From positions 615,178 to 679,177 of the forward strand of contig NZ_LMRS01000012.1 of NCBI RefSeq assembly GCF_001426195.1: a stretch of DNA of 64,000 bases, written 5' to 3'. The notes below the pieces were generated by a model. It made no database searches. It saw only the letters and a list, made by a program, of their open reading frames with translations, and was not told the DNA's origin. This DNA comes from Sphingomonas sp. Leaf339. GTDB taxonomy: Bacteria; Pseudomonadota; Alphaproteobacteria; Sphingomonadales; Sphingomonadaceae. Position numbers and translations under genes: made by a program. Below are positions 42,576 to 52,260 of the stretch, piece after piece. Each line of letters starts with the position of its first letter. Within the stretch, counting starts at the first letter, position 1.

Positions 42576-43729
42576 GACGATGGAAAGCCGCGCGCGGCCA
42601 ATGAAGTCAAGCGCAGCCCCGCAAGCAACGCGGCGACCAGGCATGACACCGCGACCATCCAGGTAAAGGTTGCGAAACCGTCGGATGTGAAGGCAGGCAC
42701 CCTTCCCAGTCCGCCCGCCAGCGCCAGCCCGGCGGTGCCCAACGCCAGCTTCGATGCCATCGTGTAAAGGCCATAACCACGTGGCCCGTCCGCCAGCGCA
42801 GGCAGCAGCGCCCAGCCGATCAGGTTGGTCGTACCCAGCGCAAAGCCAAGCAGCACTAGCATTGCCGACGGGCTGCCGAACGCGAACCCGGCAGCCAGTG
42901 TCGCTGCGGCGCCATAGGCACCGGCTAGGATCAGCAGCCCTGAGCGGATCGATCCGATGCGGATCGGAATGAGCGCCGACAGGGTGCGCCCGGCGATGAC
43001 CAACGCAAGAATCGTCGCACCACTGGCCGGCGCGGTCAAGGTGGGCAAATGCAATGCTGCCTTCGCCAGTGCACCAAGCGCGACGATGCCGATCACGCTG
43101 GCGGCAAGGAACGGCAGCGGCAATCCGACAGATCTCGCTCGCCTATGTCGCTCGGGATCGAGTGGAAACGCCGCGAGCAACGGTACCATCGCCGATCCGA
43201 CGACCAGCGCCGCAAACGCGATACTGTACAACGGCGGCGCTATCGCGTTGGCACCGCTGTTCGCTCCCCAAGCTGCTAGTAACGAAGCAAGAGCGGTGCC
43301 GATTGTCCGTCCCCGCGCCAGCCACGTGGCCCGCGCCGGATCGGAGCCGAGCCGGGTAAGCAGCGCATTATGCGGCACGTCGCAGCCGGCATAGGTAATG
43401 CGGAATATCAGCGTCGCCGCGAGCAGCACCCAAGGCCCGTGCGGCGCCATCAGCACGGTCGCCGGAAAGCTCGTAGCCGAAAGCGCCAGCGCTACGCCCG
43501 CCAGTCGTGCGGCATGATGCGGATGCCGCCCCAACCAGATGCCGACTGCCAGATCGGCCGTGGCGTTTGCGGCGAGCCCCGCAAGGAACAGGGCGCCCGC
43601 AACGATCGGATCGACAGCATAGACGGACACCAGCAGATACAATGTCAGCAGATCACTCGCCGTCCACAACAGGCTCTTGCCGGTATGGGCGATGAAGTAG
43701 GCGATCCACGCGCGCCGCCAGTTCCGCAT
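42572..43729 (-). CDS. GPH-type (MFS_2) sugar symporter
   Basis: A 385-residue, 12-helix transporter. MRNWRRAWIAYFIAHTGKSLLWTASDLLTLYLLV and RITYAGCDVPHNALLTRLGSDPARATWLARGR are the GPH family pattern, whose members carry melibiose, lactose, xylosides or glucuronides with Na+ or H+. Start placed at 43729; the open frame to 43876 overlaps the next gene. It lies downstream of the propeller-like gene by 23 bases and overlaps the ROK gene, so the three form an operon. Confidence 0.85.
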   Translation of the reverse strand: MRNWRRAWIAYFIAHTGKSLLWTASDLLTLYLLVSVYAVDPIVAGALFLAGLAANATADLAVGIWLGRHPHHAARLAGVALALSATSFPATVLMAPHGPWVLLAATLIFRITYAGCDVPHNALLTRLGSDPARATWLARGRTIGTALASLLAAWGANSGANAIAPPLYSIAFAALVVGSAMVPLLAAFPLDPERHRRARSVGLPLPFLAASVIGIVALGALAKAALHLPTLTAPASGATILALVIAGRTLSALIPIRIGSIRSGLLILAGAYGAAATLAAGFAFGSPSAMLVLLGFALGTTNLIGWALLPALADGPRGYGLYTMASKLALGTAGLALAGGLGRVPAFTSDGFATFTWMVAVSCLVAALLAGLRLTSLAARGFPSS

Positions 43730-43752
43730 GTCCAGTATGCCGTTGGCACGTG

Positions 43753-44655
43753 TCAGTTGATCCAACGTACCTTGTACAGGTGCAGGGCATCCACTGGTAT
43801 GCGTACCGCGTCGCTTCCATCGGCGCGCACGATCGTAAAGCCCGTTGCCCACCAACTCTCCTCCGCCTGCACCCAAGCAAGACGCCTTCGCCCTATACCG
43901 TCCGGTTTACCGCTCGTCATGCTAACCGCCTTGACGCGCAGTTTCGGGTTGAGGGCGGGGAACGCTGTGAATGCTCCAACCTGGGGATCGAACGTCCATA
44001 CCCCGTCGTCGGTAGTAACGAGAAAACGGCCGTCAGGTCGCCGCGACAGATCGTGGCCGTCCCGCCGTCCCGGCAGCGACCAGCGCGCGGTTTCGATCAG
44101 CGCAGGCGCAGACCGCGAACCGGGAATGCGAAACGCCTGGATCAAGTCATGCGACAGGACGAACAGCCGGTATCGATCATCGTCCCAAACCGCACCATGT
44201 CCTGACGGCAAAGGCAAATGAAGCAGAGGCATTTCGCTCCGCTGCCGATCATATACCGTCAGTCGATCGCCGTCCTTTTGGATCGACAGCGCCACCGCGA
44301 TCAGGCCGCCCGGCAACAGGTCTGCCGAATGTGCCATGGGCGCAGTCGCACGGAACGTCACCTTGCCCGTCGCACGCTCAATCAGCACGACACCCCCCGT
44401 CGATGCGGTAACCAAGATCGCGCGACCGCCATCGACCGCCTTGCAATCATCGATATGGCTTAGAAGTTTGGTCCGGTACGCGACCGGCAAGTTTTGCGCC
44501 TCAGTAGCGGTCCAGCGCCATACCTCTACCGCGCGCGTTCCATCGATTCGATATTCGCGAACCTGATCGTCACCACAGGCATAGAGGCGATCCTGCGGTT
44601 CGACCGCGACTGGCACAGCAACGGCGGCAACGATCAAGCTGACAAACAACGACAT
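43753..44655 (-). CDS. Secreted beta-propeller-like protein (DUF6528-like)
   Basis: A 300-residue protein with a signal peptide (MSLFVSLIVAAVAVPVAVEP). The body has WD-like repeat strands: YACGDDQVREYRIDGTRAVEVWRWTA, HIDDCKAVDGGRAILVTASTGGVVLIERATGKVTF and PDGRFLVTTDDGVWTFDP. The CGxDxV...W start suggests DUF6528, a propeller family in polysaccharide loci of Bacteroidota. It has no evident catalytic residues and may bind sugar. It is the first gene of the minus-strand operon and faces the TonB receptor at 44766. Confidence 0.65.
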   Translation of the reverse strand: MSLFVSLIVAAVAVPVAVEPQDRLYACGDDQVREYRIDGTRAVEVWRWTATEAQNLPVAYRTKLLSHIDDCKAVDGGRAILVTASTGGVVLIERATGKVTFRATAPMAHSADLLPGGLIAVALSIQKDGDRLTVYDRQRSEMPLLHLPLPSGHGAVWDDDRYRLFVLSHDLIQAFRIPGSRSAPALIETARWSLPGRRDGHDLSRRPDGRFLVTTDDGVWTFDPQVGAFTAFPALNPKLRVKAVSMTSGKPDGIGRRRLAWVQAEESWWATGFTIVRADGSDAVRIPVDALHLYKVRWIN

Positions 44656-44672
44656 TTACCGATCCTTCTGTG

Positions 44673-44687
44673 ACGATTGCCAATCGT
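44673..44687. promoter_or_regulatory. Perfect 15-bp palindrome in the divergent promoter
   Basis: ACGATTG-C-CAATCGT, 7-bp arms around one base, in the 110-base gap between the propeller-like gene (start 44655) and the TonB receptor (start 44766). It is well placed to control both operons. The ROK regulator encoded in the left operon is the natural candidate to bind it (inference). Confidence 0.65.
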
Positions 44688-44765
44688 CTAAACCATCGTC
44701 ATAACTATGTCACCTTAAGTGCATAAATGATCCAGCACGGTTGATGTAGGACTTTTAGGGGGGAA

Positions 44766-47471
44766 ATGATGACACCTGTTACCTGGCGCAGCGCGCTGCT
44801 GCTTTCCACTGCCCTGCCCGCTGGGCTGCAGGCGCAGCTGGCTCCGGTTCCCGCGACGCAATCAGTCCCCGAAACCGCCAAAACGGCCGATGGGCAGGAC
44901 ATCGTTGTCACCGGCGCGCGGCTTCAAGCTGTGCGCGAGATCGAGGCGAAACGTCAGATTTCGGTTATTTCCGACAGCATCAGTGCCGACGAGATCGGCA
45001 CTCTGCCCGACTTTGGGCTCGGCGAAGCGTTGCAGCGTGTGCCGGGCGTATCGACCATCCAGAACAACGGGCGCGGCGAGGCGCAATTCCTGTCGATCCG
45101 CGGCCTCAACGCCGATTACAATCTGGTGCAGATCGACGGTGTGACGTTGCCCGCGAACGAGATCGGGCGGCGCAACGTTTCGCTCGATATCATCCCCTCG
45201 TCGCTCGCCTCCCGTGTAGAGGTGTACAAATCTGTCACTGTGGCGATGAACGGCAATGCCATCGGCGGCATCGCCAACTTGCGCACGCGCAGTGCTTTCG
45301 ATGGTAAAGGCGAGCCATTCGTTGGCGGCCGGTTCGATATCGGGCAGTGGGATTTCAAACGAACCCGCGGTAATCGCGCACCCTCGGGCCAGGCCGAACT
45401 GGTCGCCTCCACCACCTTCGGTCCGGATCACAAATTCGGTGCGGTCGTGTCGGGCAGCTACTTCCGGCGAGATTCCGCGTCGCTCAACTCAGCAACCGAC
45501 AATTATCTATACTTTGACCCCACGACCGGCGGGCGGCTGCTCTCTCCGGCCAGCGATGTATCCAACGCCTTCGCCGCGCCTGATCGCCGGCGCTGGCTGC
45601 ATTACGACAACGTCCGTCAGCGTTACGGCGTGTTCGGTAAACTGGAATTCGACGATCACCGGATCTTCAAGGCAGCGGTGACCCTGGCCGATTTCCGCCA
45701 TATCAACGACGAGGAGCGGCAATCGAACATCGTCATCGCAAACACGGCGGTCACCACGGCGACCAACCGCTACACCAATTTCAGCAATGTCACCGCGACC
45801 AGCGGCAATGTCAGCAACGCCAATGCCCAGGCCGATCTTTCCAGTTTCTATCAAACCCGTCGGATGCGGTATGCCGACTTCAACGGCGAACTGACGCCGG
45901 GCGATGCCGTGCGTTTGGATTTTGGTCTGAATTATGCGATCGCGACCTATCGTCAGGCTGCCCGGCTGGCCACATATCGCATCCCCAACACGCCAAACCT
46001 GGCCTATCGCTACGGCTACACCGCCGGCAGCTTCCCCTATTTTGACTTCGCCAATCCGAGCTTCGTCGCCAATGCCGCAAATTACCGTCAGTTCGAATAT
46101 GGAACCAACAGCGACGATAATCGCGAAGAGGCACTGACTGCGCGGATCAATCTCGACGTCAACATGGACGGGAAGGATCGCGGCTTTGGTATCGCGACCG
46201 AAGCTTATGCCCGGTTTCTGGACCGCCGCTATGATTTTCAGGTCGACAATTATCGCAATACCACCGCATCAGCGCTGCTGCTGGCATCGGTCCTGGCGAG
46301 TGAAAGCTACGCACCATATAATGGTCGCGGCCAGACGGTATTGCTGGTCGATCCGACGAAGGCCCGCGCCGCTTTCGACGCCAGCCGGCCAAGCTTCGCA
46401 GCCAACACCGCCAACGCGGGCGGCAGCCTGCAATCCGATTATAACCTCACCGAAGACGTCGTCGCCGCCTATGCGATGGCACGCTATGCGACGGATAACG
46501 TCAGGCTATCCGCCGGAATCCGCTACGAAGGGACGACGCTCACGACCGGTTCGAACCGCCTGCGCAGCGGGACCTATGTCTATGGCCAGCAGGGCCAGCA
46601 TTATCGTGACTGGCTTCCGTCCGCTCAGGCGGATTGGGATATCAGCGATCGCCTGCGCTTCCGCGCGGCCTTCAGCCGTACGCTCGGCCGACCTAACTAC
46701 GACGATCTTGCCGCACGCGAGACCGTCAATATCGGCGTGACGGCAAACAACCCGGACGGTGGCGTTTCGATCGTCAGCGGTAATCCCGAATTACGCCCAC
46801 GCCGATCGGACAATTACGATCTCAGCCTGGAATATTACGTGAACCGCGACATCCTGTTTTCAGCAGGTGCCTTCCAAAAAGATATCGCGGACGAGATCAT
46901 CACGACCCGGAACCAGACAACCGAGATCTTCGAGGGCGTGTCGCAATTGGTCACCCGCATCCGACCGGTCAATGCCAGTGGATCGCGCGTTCGCGGCGTC
47001 GAGTTGAATGCGGTGGTGGCACGGATGCGTTTCCTGCCCGGTCCGCTCGCGGGCTTCGGATTTTCCGCCAATCTGACGCTGCTTGATCCGACTGCTCCAC
47101 AGGTAGCGCTGTCCGATGGTGTTACCCGTCGTCGTCTGTCGGGCCTGTTCGAAAGTTCGAACACCGTCGCCAATGCCAAGCTGTTCTACACCGCCGGCCC
47201 CGTCACTGTGCAGGGTGCGTGGAATCATCTGTCGCCGATCCTCTATTCGGTATCGACCAGCGACCCGCTGCAGGACCGGCGCTACGCCACCAGCGACCTG
47301 TTCGACGCGCAGTTGCGGTTGAAGCTGGACCGGCAATGGACGATCGTCGCACAGGGCAAGAACCTGACCAACTTTCGTCCGCAGCGGATGTTCGGTCCCG
47401 GCTTCGGTTTGCTACGTGAAGAGATTGACAATGGCCGGTCCTTCTACATCGGCGCGCTGGTGCGTTGTTGA
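44766..47471 (+). CDS. TonB-dependent receptor 1 of the carbohydrate island
   Basis: A 901-residue receptor. Signal peptide (first 24 residues), TonB-box region GQDIVVTGARLQA, then VREIEAKRQISVISDSISADEIGTLPDFGLGEALQRVPGV, the plug pattern of the carbohydrate-linked receptor group of Xanthomonas, Caulobacter and Sphingomonas. The barrel ends in a Cys (GALVRC), not the usual aromatic residue; the preceding strand is SFYIGALV. GGGGGG upstream of ATG. Divergent from the ROK-regulated operon, so likely co-regulated and involved in glycan uptake. Confidence 0.9.
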   Translation: MMTPVTWRSALLLSTALPAGLQAQLAPVPATQSVPETAKTADGQDIVVTGARLQAVREIEAKRQISVISDSISADEIGTLPDFGLGEALQRVPGVSTIQNNGRGEAQFLSIRGLNADYNLVQIDGVTLPANEIGRRNVSLDIIPSSLASRVEVYKSVTVAMNGNAIGGIANLRTRSAFDGKGEPFVGGRFDIGQWDFKRTRGNRAPSGQAELVASTTFGPDHKFGAVVSGSYFRRDSASLNSATDNYLYFDPTTGGRLLSPASDVSNAFAAPDRRRWLHYDNVRQRYGVFGKLEFDDHRIFKAAVTLADFRHINDEERQSNIVIANTAVTTATNRYTNFSNVTATSGNVSNANAQADLSSFYQTRRMRYADFNGELTPGDAVRLDFGLNYAIATYRQAARLATYRIPNTPNLAYRYGYTAGSFPYFDFANPSFVANAANYRQFEYGTNSDDNREEALTARINLDVNMDGKDRGFGIATEAYARFLDRRYDFQVDNYRNTTASALLLASVLASESYAPYNGRGQTVLLVDPTKARAAFDASRPSFAANTANAGGSLQSDYNLTEDVVAAYAMARYATDNVRLSAGIRYEGTTLTTGSNRLRSGTYVYGQQGQHYRDWLPSAQADWDISDRLRFRAAFSRTLGRPNYDDLAARETVNIGVTANNPDGGVSIVSGNPELRPRRSDNYDLSLEYYVNRDILFSAGAFQKDIADEIITTRNQTTEIFEGVSQLVTRIRPVNASGSRVRGVELNAVVARMRFLPGPLAGFGFSANLTLLDPTAPQVALSDGVTRRRLSGLFESSNTVANAKLFYTAGPVTVQGAWNHLSPILYSVSTSDPLQDRRYATSDLFDAQLRLKLDRQWTIVAQGKNLTNFRPQRMFGPGFGLLREEIDNGRSFYIGALVRC

Positions 47472-47895
47472 TTTCGCACAGCTGGATACGAACGCACACA
47501 GCCTGCCGCCGGGTGGCACATCGTTCACCGAACAGTCCGGCGCGATAAGATCGACACCCAACTTTGCCGCCGGCACCGGGACGTTAATATATTACCCCAT
47601 TAGAGAGCTAAGCTTTGGTCGATTTGCCAGCGACACCAACGCGTTATCGAACCAGATCACGAGAATATCCAGCATCGTCTCGAACTCGGGGGTCGCTTTT
47701 TGTACGTGGCATTCGCTCCGCATCTGCGACAGCAGGAGGTCAACCCGCAGAGCACCTATACAATTAAGACCAATAGGATGAGCCGAATAGGACGGTAAAA
47801 TACAGCGTCTCTGCTTCGAGCATCTTCTTGACTCGAATGATAAGATGTATGACAACATATTCAGGCCAGACAAATGGCGGACGAGAGGGGATGTT
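47472..47895. other. Intergenic region between two receptor genes
   Basis: 424 bases without a recognised gene on the plus strand. AT-richer than the flanks (for example near 47580 and 47770-47860), as expected of a promoter for the next receptor. A minus-strand open frame (47592 upward) has the helical-looking end QMRSECHVQKATPEFETMLD but no known family, and it runs into the receptor gene, so it is not called. Confidence 0.4.
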
Positions 47896-50800
47896 GTGAA
47901 AAAGTCGATCCTGAAAGGCGCGGTCGCGTCAGGCGTGATGGTGTTCATGCTGACGGGCACGGCTGCTGCGGCGCAGTCGGCCACAAGCCAGTCGACGACG
48001 GAGCAGCCGACGACATCGTCGCCGCAAGGAGCGGTGCCGCCGAGCACGACACCCGACAGCGCCGCCACCCGCGCCCCGCAGACGGATGTGCCGACAGCCA
48101 CCGGTTCTTCGTCTGGACCTACGACCGAGGAGGCTGGAGAAGACATCGTCGTCACCGGTTTTCGGCGCAGTCTGGCGGAAGGCCTGGAACTGAAACGCGA
48201 AGCGGTCGGTGTCCGCGATTCGATCGTCGCCGAGGATATCGGCAAGTTCCCCGAGGCGAACGTAGCCGATTCACTGCAACGCATCCCAGGTGTAATCCTG
48301 AGCCGCGACGGTGCGTCGAACGAAGGACAACGGATCAGCATCCGCGGGCTGGGGTCGGACTTTACCGTCACCACGATAAACATGGCACCGGTGCGTACCA
48401 CCTCCTCGCTTGACGCAGGTGGATCGTCACGCAACTTCAATTACGATGTGTTCCCCTCCGAACTGTTCGGGCGTGTAGATGTTTACAAAACCCCGCTCGC
48501 CAATCTGGAAGAAGGTGGCATCGGCGGCAATGTCGATCTCCAAACGCCGCGACCATTCGACAGCAAGGGGCGCGTGATCCGTTACACAGCGCAGGCAAAT
48601 TACAATACCCAGTCGAAGCAGTGGGGGCCGCGTGGCTCGCTGCTACTGAGCGACACGGTCGGCAACTTCGGCGCGCTGCTCGGTGTCGCCTATTCGCGCA
48701 CGGTGAACGAACGCTCGGGGTTTCAGTCGACCGGCGGCTACAACTCGTCAGTGATCGGATCGGGCGGGTACCGCACGCCGGCAGGGCAAACCCGGCCACC
48801 GGTCGGACCGTTCGAGTTTCAGTTGGATACCAATAATCCGCGCGCCAATCTAGGCGGGCTGACCGCTGCTCAGGTCAACAACGGCCTTCTGCCACGTTTC
48901 TACCGAGTGTTCGCGTCGGACAACGACCGCGAGCGCTTGGGACTCGTTGGTTCGCTTCAGTATAAGAGCGATCGCCTCGACGTCAGCGTCGATGGTATCT
49001 ATTCGCACCTGAAGGATATCGGCAACGAATATACTTGGGGTGTGGCGGTGCGTAACAGCCGCACGACCGCGACGACGACCGACCTGCCGGGGCGCGGCAC
49101 CAATTCTGGCATCATCCCACTAGGCGTGCAGCTCGACGAGTACAACAACCTCTACGGCACGTTCGGCAACACCAATATCGTAACCGAAAGCCTCTACCGA
49201 ACCAGCGAGACCAAGTTCCGATACGGCATCGTTCGCGCCGCTTATGACGTGACCAACCGGCTTAAGGTTTCCGCGCAGGGCAACCTGAGCGACAGCCGTG
49301 CCTATAAGGAAGGGAACCGGATCGCGAGCAACATATATGGCGCCACGACGACGTTCGATCCGACCGGCAACGTCACCTACCCGACAATCACATCCACGAC
49401 CGATCCCACCAACCCGCGAAACTATACGGTACCGACGTTGGGGTTCACCCGCGACGACGAGATCGACAAACAGCGAACCGCTCGCGCGCTCGCCGACTGG
49501 CGACTGGTTGACGAAGACGATCGGTTGTTCACTCTTCGATTGGGTGGCAGCTATGTTTCGACGGTCAAGGAAATCCAGCGGCGCGACGGCAGTAATATTG
49601 CAGCCAGCCGGGCACTGCCGGGCGGCGGGACGTTCCGCACGATCGACGTCTTCGCGAACATGAATTCGACGATCCCTATTGGGCCGCTCCGCAATGGCGG
49701 CAACTCCGGTTTCCCTTCACAGTTCGCCACGTTCCCGCGCAGCTTTGTCGAAGGCACGCTTGACGCGCACGGATCAAACATTGCAGCGCCGATACAGCTG
49801 AACGGCGCATTCCGGGCCGAAGAACAGGTATCGACCGGATTCTTTGAGGTCGATTTCAAGATGCCGCTGTTGGGCAGCGAACTACGCGGCAATGCCGGAT
49901 TGCGCTATTCAGATACCAAGACAGTCGTCGATAACTTCGTGGCTAATGGACGCGGCGGTTTCGACCCAGCCAACCGGCGCGGCGGGTATGACAACTGGCT
50001 GCCGTCAGCCAGCCTCGCCTTCGATGTGCGCCAGAACATCACGCTGCGCGCGTCGGCGGGCCAGACGATAACGCGGAATGCGCTGTCGACGATCGCCGGC
50101 AGCACGCTGATCCCGAATCCGTTCAACGCAGACGTGACCGTCGGCAATCCCGATCTGCGGCCTCAGCTCGCTTCACAGTATGATGCGGTTGCGGAATGGT
50201 ATTTTGCGCCAGGTGCGCTGCTGAGCGTAGGCGTATTCAAAAAGGATATCACCGATCAGCCATTTGCGGTGCAAGACTTCGTCTCCTTCGGCTCGCTCGG
50301 CGTTCCCGCGAGCGTCTTCAACGCAATATCGTTGGGCTTCCCAAACGGGGTGATCCCGGCGGATTTCCAAATCCGCCGTACGATCATCATCAACCAGAAT
50401 CAGCTGAAGCTGAAGGGGCTGGAGGTCGCGTATCAACAGAACTTCACTTTCCTGCCCAAACCTTTCGATGGGCTGGGCGTAACCAGCAGCTTCACGCTGA
50501 TCGACCAACAGGGCGCCGATTTCGTCTCGCTGGCGTCGGGCAAGCGGACGTCGATCCAGACGGTGCCCGATTATTCGTACAGTATTACCGGTTTCTACGA
50601 GAAAGGACCGCTCTCGATCCGCGGATCGTACAATTACCGTGCCAAGACGGGTCAATCCAACGTCAACACTGGCAATGACCAAATCCCCTATACGGCGCCG
50701 CAGGGCTTTCTTGATGGAACGGTTAGTTTCCGGCTCAATGACTATGTCGAATTCCGAGTCGATGCGCTCAATCTAACGAATACGAATGTGTACACGTATT

Positions 50801-50901
50801 ACGACAACCCGGATCAGCCCAGCGGTAACGGCAAATCTCGACGCGACAACTCGTTTTTCAACGGCACGACCATCTCATTTGGCGTGAGAGGCAAGTTTTG
50901 A
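47896..50901 (+). CDS. TonB-dependent receptor 2 of the carbohydrate island
   Basis: A 1001-residue receptor. The frame opens at 47845, but GTG at 47896 with GAGAGGGG five bases before it gives a clean signal peptide (VKKSILKGAVASGVMVFMLTGTAAA). A Thr/Ser/Pro-rich spacer leads to GEDIVVTGFRRSLAEGLELKRE, then the plug (IVAEDIGKFPEANVADSLQRIPGV ... IRGLGSDFTVTTINMAP), and a barrel ending ISFGVRGKF. This SLAEGLELKR plug type is strongly linked to plant-polysaccharide uptake. Same strand as the receptor at 44766, but with its own 424-base leader. Confidence 0.92.
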   Translation: MKKSILKGAVASGVMVFMLTGTAAAAQSATSQSTTEQPTTSSPQGAVPPSTTPDSAATRAPQTDVPTATGSSSGPTTEEAGEDIVVTGFRRSLAEGLELKREAVGVRDSIVAEDIGKFPEANVADSLQRIPGVILSRDGASNEGQRISIRGLGSDFTVTTINMAPVRTTSSLDAGGSSRNFNYDVFPSELFGRVDVYKTPLANLEEGGIGGNVDLQTPRPFDSKGRVIRYTAQANYNTQSKQWGPRGSLLLSDTVGNFGALLGVAYSRTVNERSGFQSTGGYNSSVIGSGGYRTPAGQTRPPVGPFEFQLDTNNPRANLGGLTAAQVNNGLLPRFYRVFASDNDRERLGLVGSLQYKSDRLDVSVDGIYSHLKDIGNEYTWGVAVRNSRTTATTTDLPGRGTNSGIIPLGVQLDEYNNLYGTFGNTNIVTESLYRTSETKFRYGIVRAAYDVTNRLKVSAQGNLSDSRAYKEGNRIASNIYGATTTFDPTGNVTYPTITSTTDPTNPRNYTVPTLGFTRDDEIDKQRTARALADWRLVDEDDRLFTLRLGGSYVSTVKEIQRRDGSNIAASRALPGGGTFRTIDVFANMNSTIPIGPLRNGGNSGFPSQFATFPRSFVEGTLDAHGSNIAAPIQLNGAFRAEEQVSTGFFEVDFKMPLLGSELRGNAGLRYSDTKTVVDNFVANGRGGFDPANRRGGYDNWLPSASLAFDVRQNITLRASAGQTITRNALSTIAGSTLIPNPFNADVTVGNPDLRPQLASQYDAVAEWYFAPGALLSVGVFKKDITDQPFAVQDFVSFGSLGVPASVFNAISLGFPNGVIPADFQIRRTIIINQNQLKLKGLEVAYQQNFTFLPKPFDGLGVTSSFTLIDQQGADFVSLASGKRTSIQTVPDYSYSITGFYEKGPLSIRGSYNYRAKTGQSNVNTGNDQIPYTAPQGFLDGTVSFRLNDYVEFRVDALNLTNTNVYTYYDNPDQPSGNGKSRRDNSFFNGTTISFGVRGKF

Positions 50902-51079
50902 GGCTCCCTCATAGTGATCCGAAGCGTGGCGGGGTGTTGTTCGGCTGGCGACGACCCGCCTGCCTCCCATCCGCTGCCCTGAACTCAGCATAAATCTCCG
51001 ACTTGATCGACTGTGGCGTCGCCTTCCGGCGACGTCGTCCTGTTATGATGACGAGCAAGGCAAAAGCGCAGGGGTGCCG

Positions 51080-51196
51080 ATGACGGGACTCTTCCCGCAT
51101 CGTCGTCTTTGGGCCATCGTGAAGCGGTTATTACCGCCTTCGCAACCGACCGTTGCGCGCAGAGCAATATCAACAACTGCCGAATCAACGGGGTAG
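51080..51196 (+). pseudogene. Possible transposase 5' remnant
   Basis: A 38-codon frame whose RRLWAIVKRLLPPSQP resembles the start of IS5-group transposases (pattern DxLWxxIEPLLPP). It then stops. Only a short match, so a weak call; position beside other IS debris adds support. Confidence 0.35.
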
Positions 51197-51280
51197 TCTA
51201 ACCCGACTATCCCATGCTCCTATCCGTCGCAGGTCATACAAATCCACTGCCTTGACCGGCCAACTGCACGATGCGAAGAT

Positions 51281-51625
51281 TTGCCGATCAGCTATCTAGC
51301 GCTGGGAATGGTTTCAGATCGCAAAGCCTTCATAATCGCCATTCGGGCATTTGCCCTAGCCGGGAAACTGGGCGACCATCTTACGGTAATCGGCTACGGC
51401 CCACACCGCAGGTGCTTGAAAAAGTGGGCCGTCATGCTGGGGATCGATGCGATCATGACCTTTGCCGAAGCCGACTTTAGTGGCGTTGCCGATCTCACAG
51501 CTTACGATGTTGTGATCGGGATGCCGCGATATGCTGACTGGCAGCCCGATTTCCGCGAAACGAGCTTTTCAAAGGTCTCAGCATTATATCAATCAGGCTG
51601 GCAGGGACCACTACTAATCTCCTAA
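51281..51625 (+). pseudogene. Glycosyltransferase (GT4-like) internal fragment
   Basis: A 114-codon frame. KAFIIAIRAFALAGKLGDHLTVIGYGPHRRCLKKWAVMLGI is the region after the KG(F)D loop of GT4 glycosyltransferases (usual form KGFDLAIRAFALAG ... L-IGDGPxRxxLExxAxxLG). The N-terminal domain and the EX7E motif are missing. So it is a broken piece of a larger gene, or possibly a small stand-alone protein that kept one domain half. Confidence 0.5.
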
Positions 51626-51730
51626 ACAATTGCCAGCACAGCAGAGCGATTGGATCGAATGATATATTGGCTCTCGGCAAAGCTATGTTGGCCGTGAGAC
51701 GATCAGATATTGATCTGTCCGCGATAACCT

Positions 51731-51940
51731 GACCGGACCATGTCTAGGGGGCGATTTCCGGATGCGAAGCTTCGCTTCCGCCTTAACGCGATCACCAACA
51801 ACCACTGCACCTTCGGGCCGTCCGTCGGGCAAGGCCGTGGCGCCAGTCTGACGGCTGGCCTACTAAGTGGCGCTGAAGAAGCTCAATGGCCGCCCGTCCG
51901 CCTCGCTAACGACATGCAGCCCATCGACAATCTCAAGCGA
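51731..51940 (-). pseudogene. IS5-family transposase internal remnant
   Basis: On the minus strand the frame reads LHVVSEADGRPLSFF, two stop codons, then ASRQTGATALPDGRPEGAVVVGDR. Intact IS5-type transposases have, at this place, KLHAVxDxxGRPLxxFxTAGQVSDYxGAxALLxxLPxxxWLLGDRGYDADWF. The likeness covers about 60 codons with stops and mismatches, so it is old debris. Distinct from the copy at 63266. Confidence 0.5.
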
Positions 51941-52260
51941 AGCCTTAAAATTTGGCACTGCCGATCAGTCGTCCAAGGCCCCTTTCATAACCAGCATGCT
52001 CAATGCCGTGCGGGATAGGTTCGGGTAGATCGTATCGATCATAACGGCCTTAGCCGCTGCTTTCGCTGCTATATATCTAAGGCACCGACTACCAGATATG
52101 CCAACTCCGCTGGTACGCACCGACATAGGCTGGTTCGAGCATGCCTTGGAAGACCGCTAACCAATGTCGCGCCGATCACGACAAGTTTAGCCGCCGGCGT
52201 TACCGCCTGACCCAGTGGCAGATGTGCTTGGCGAACTGCCGTGTCCTGCAGACCGCGGAG

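Larger units (their letters stand above)
50902..52260. other. Decayed zone with IS and glycosyltransferase fragments
   Basis: About 1.36 kb with no intact gene. It contains a short hairpin (51017-51034) after the receptor, a transposase-like 5' fragment at 51080, a glycosyltransferase fragment at 51281-51625 and a minus-strand IS5-type fragment at 51731-51940. The rest, to the GH36 gene end at 52261, shows nothing readable. Confidence 0.6.

Noticed and set aside
47592..48440. Minus-strand frame before receptor 2
   Set aside because: Two thirds are antisense to the receptor's signal region; the free part looks helical but is not recognised.
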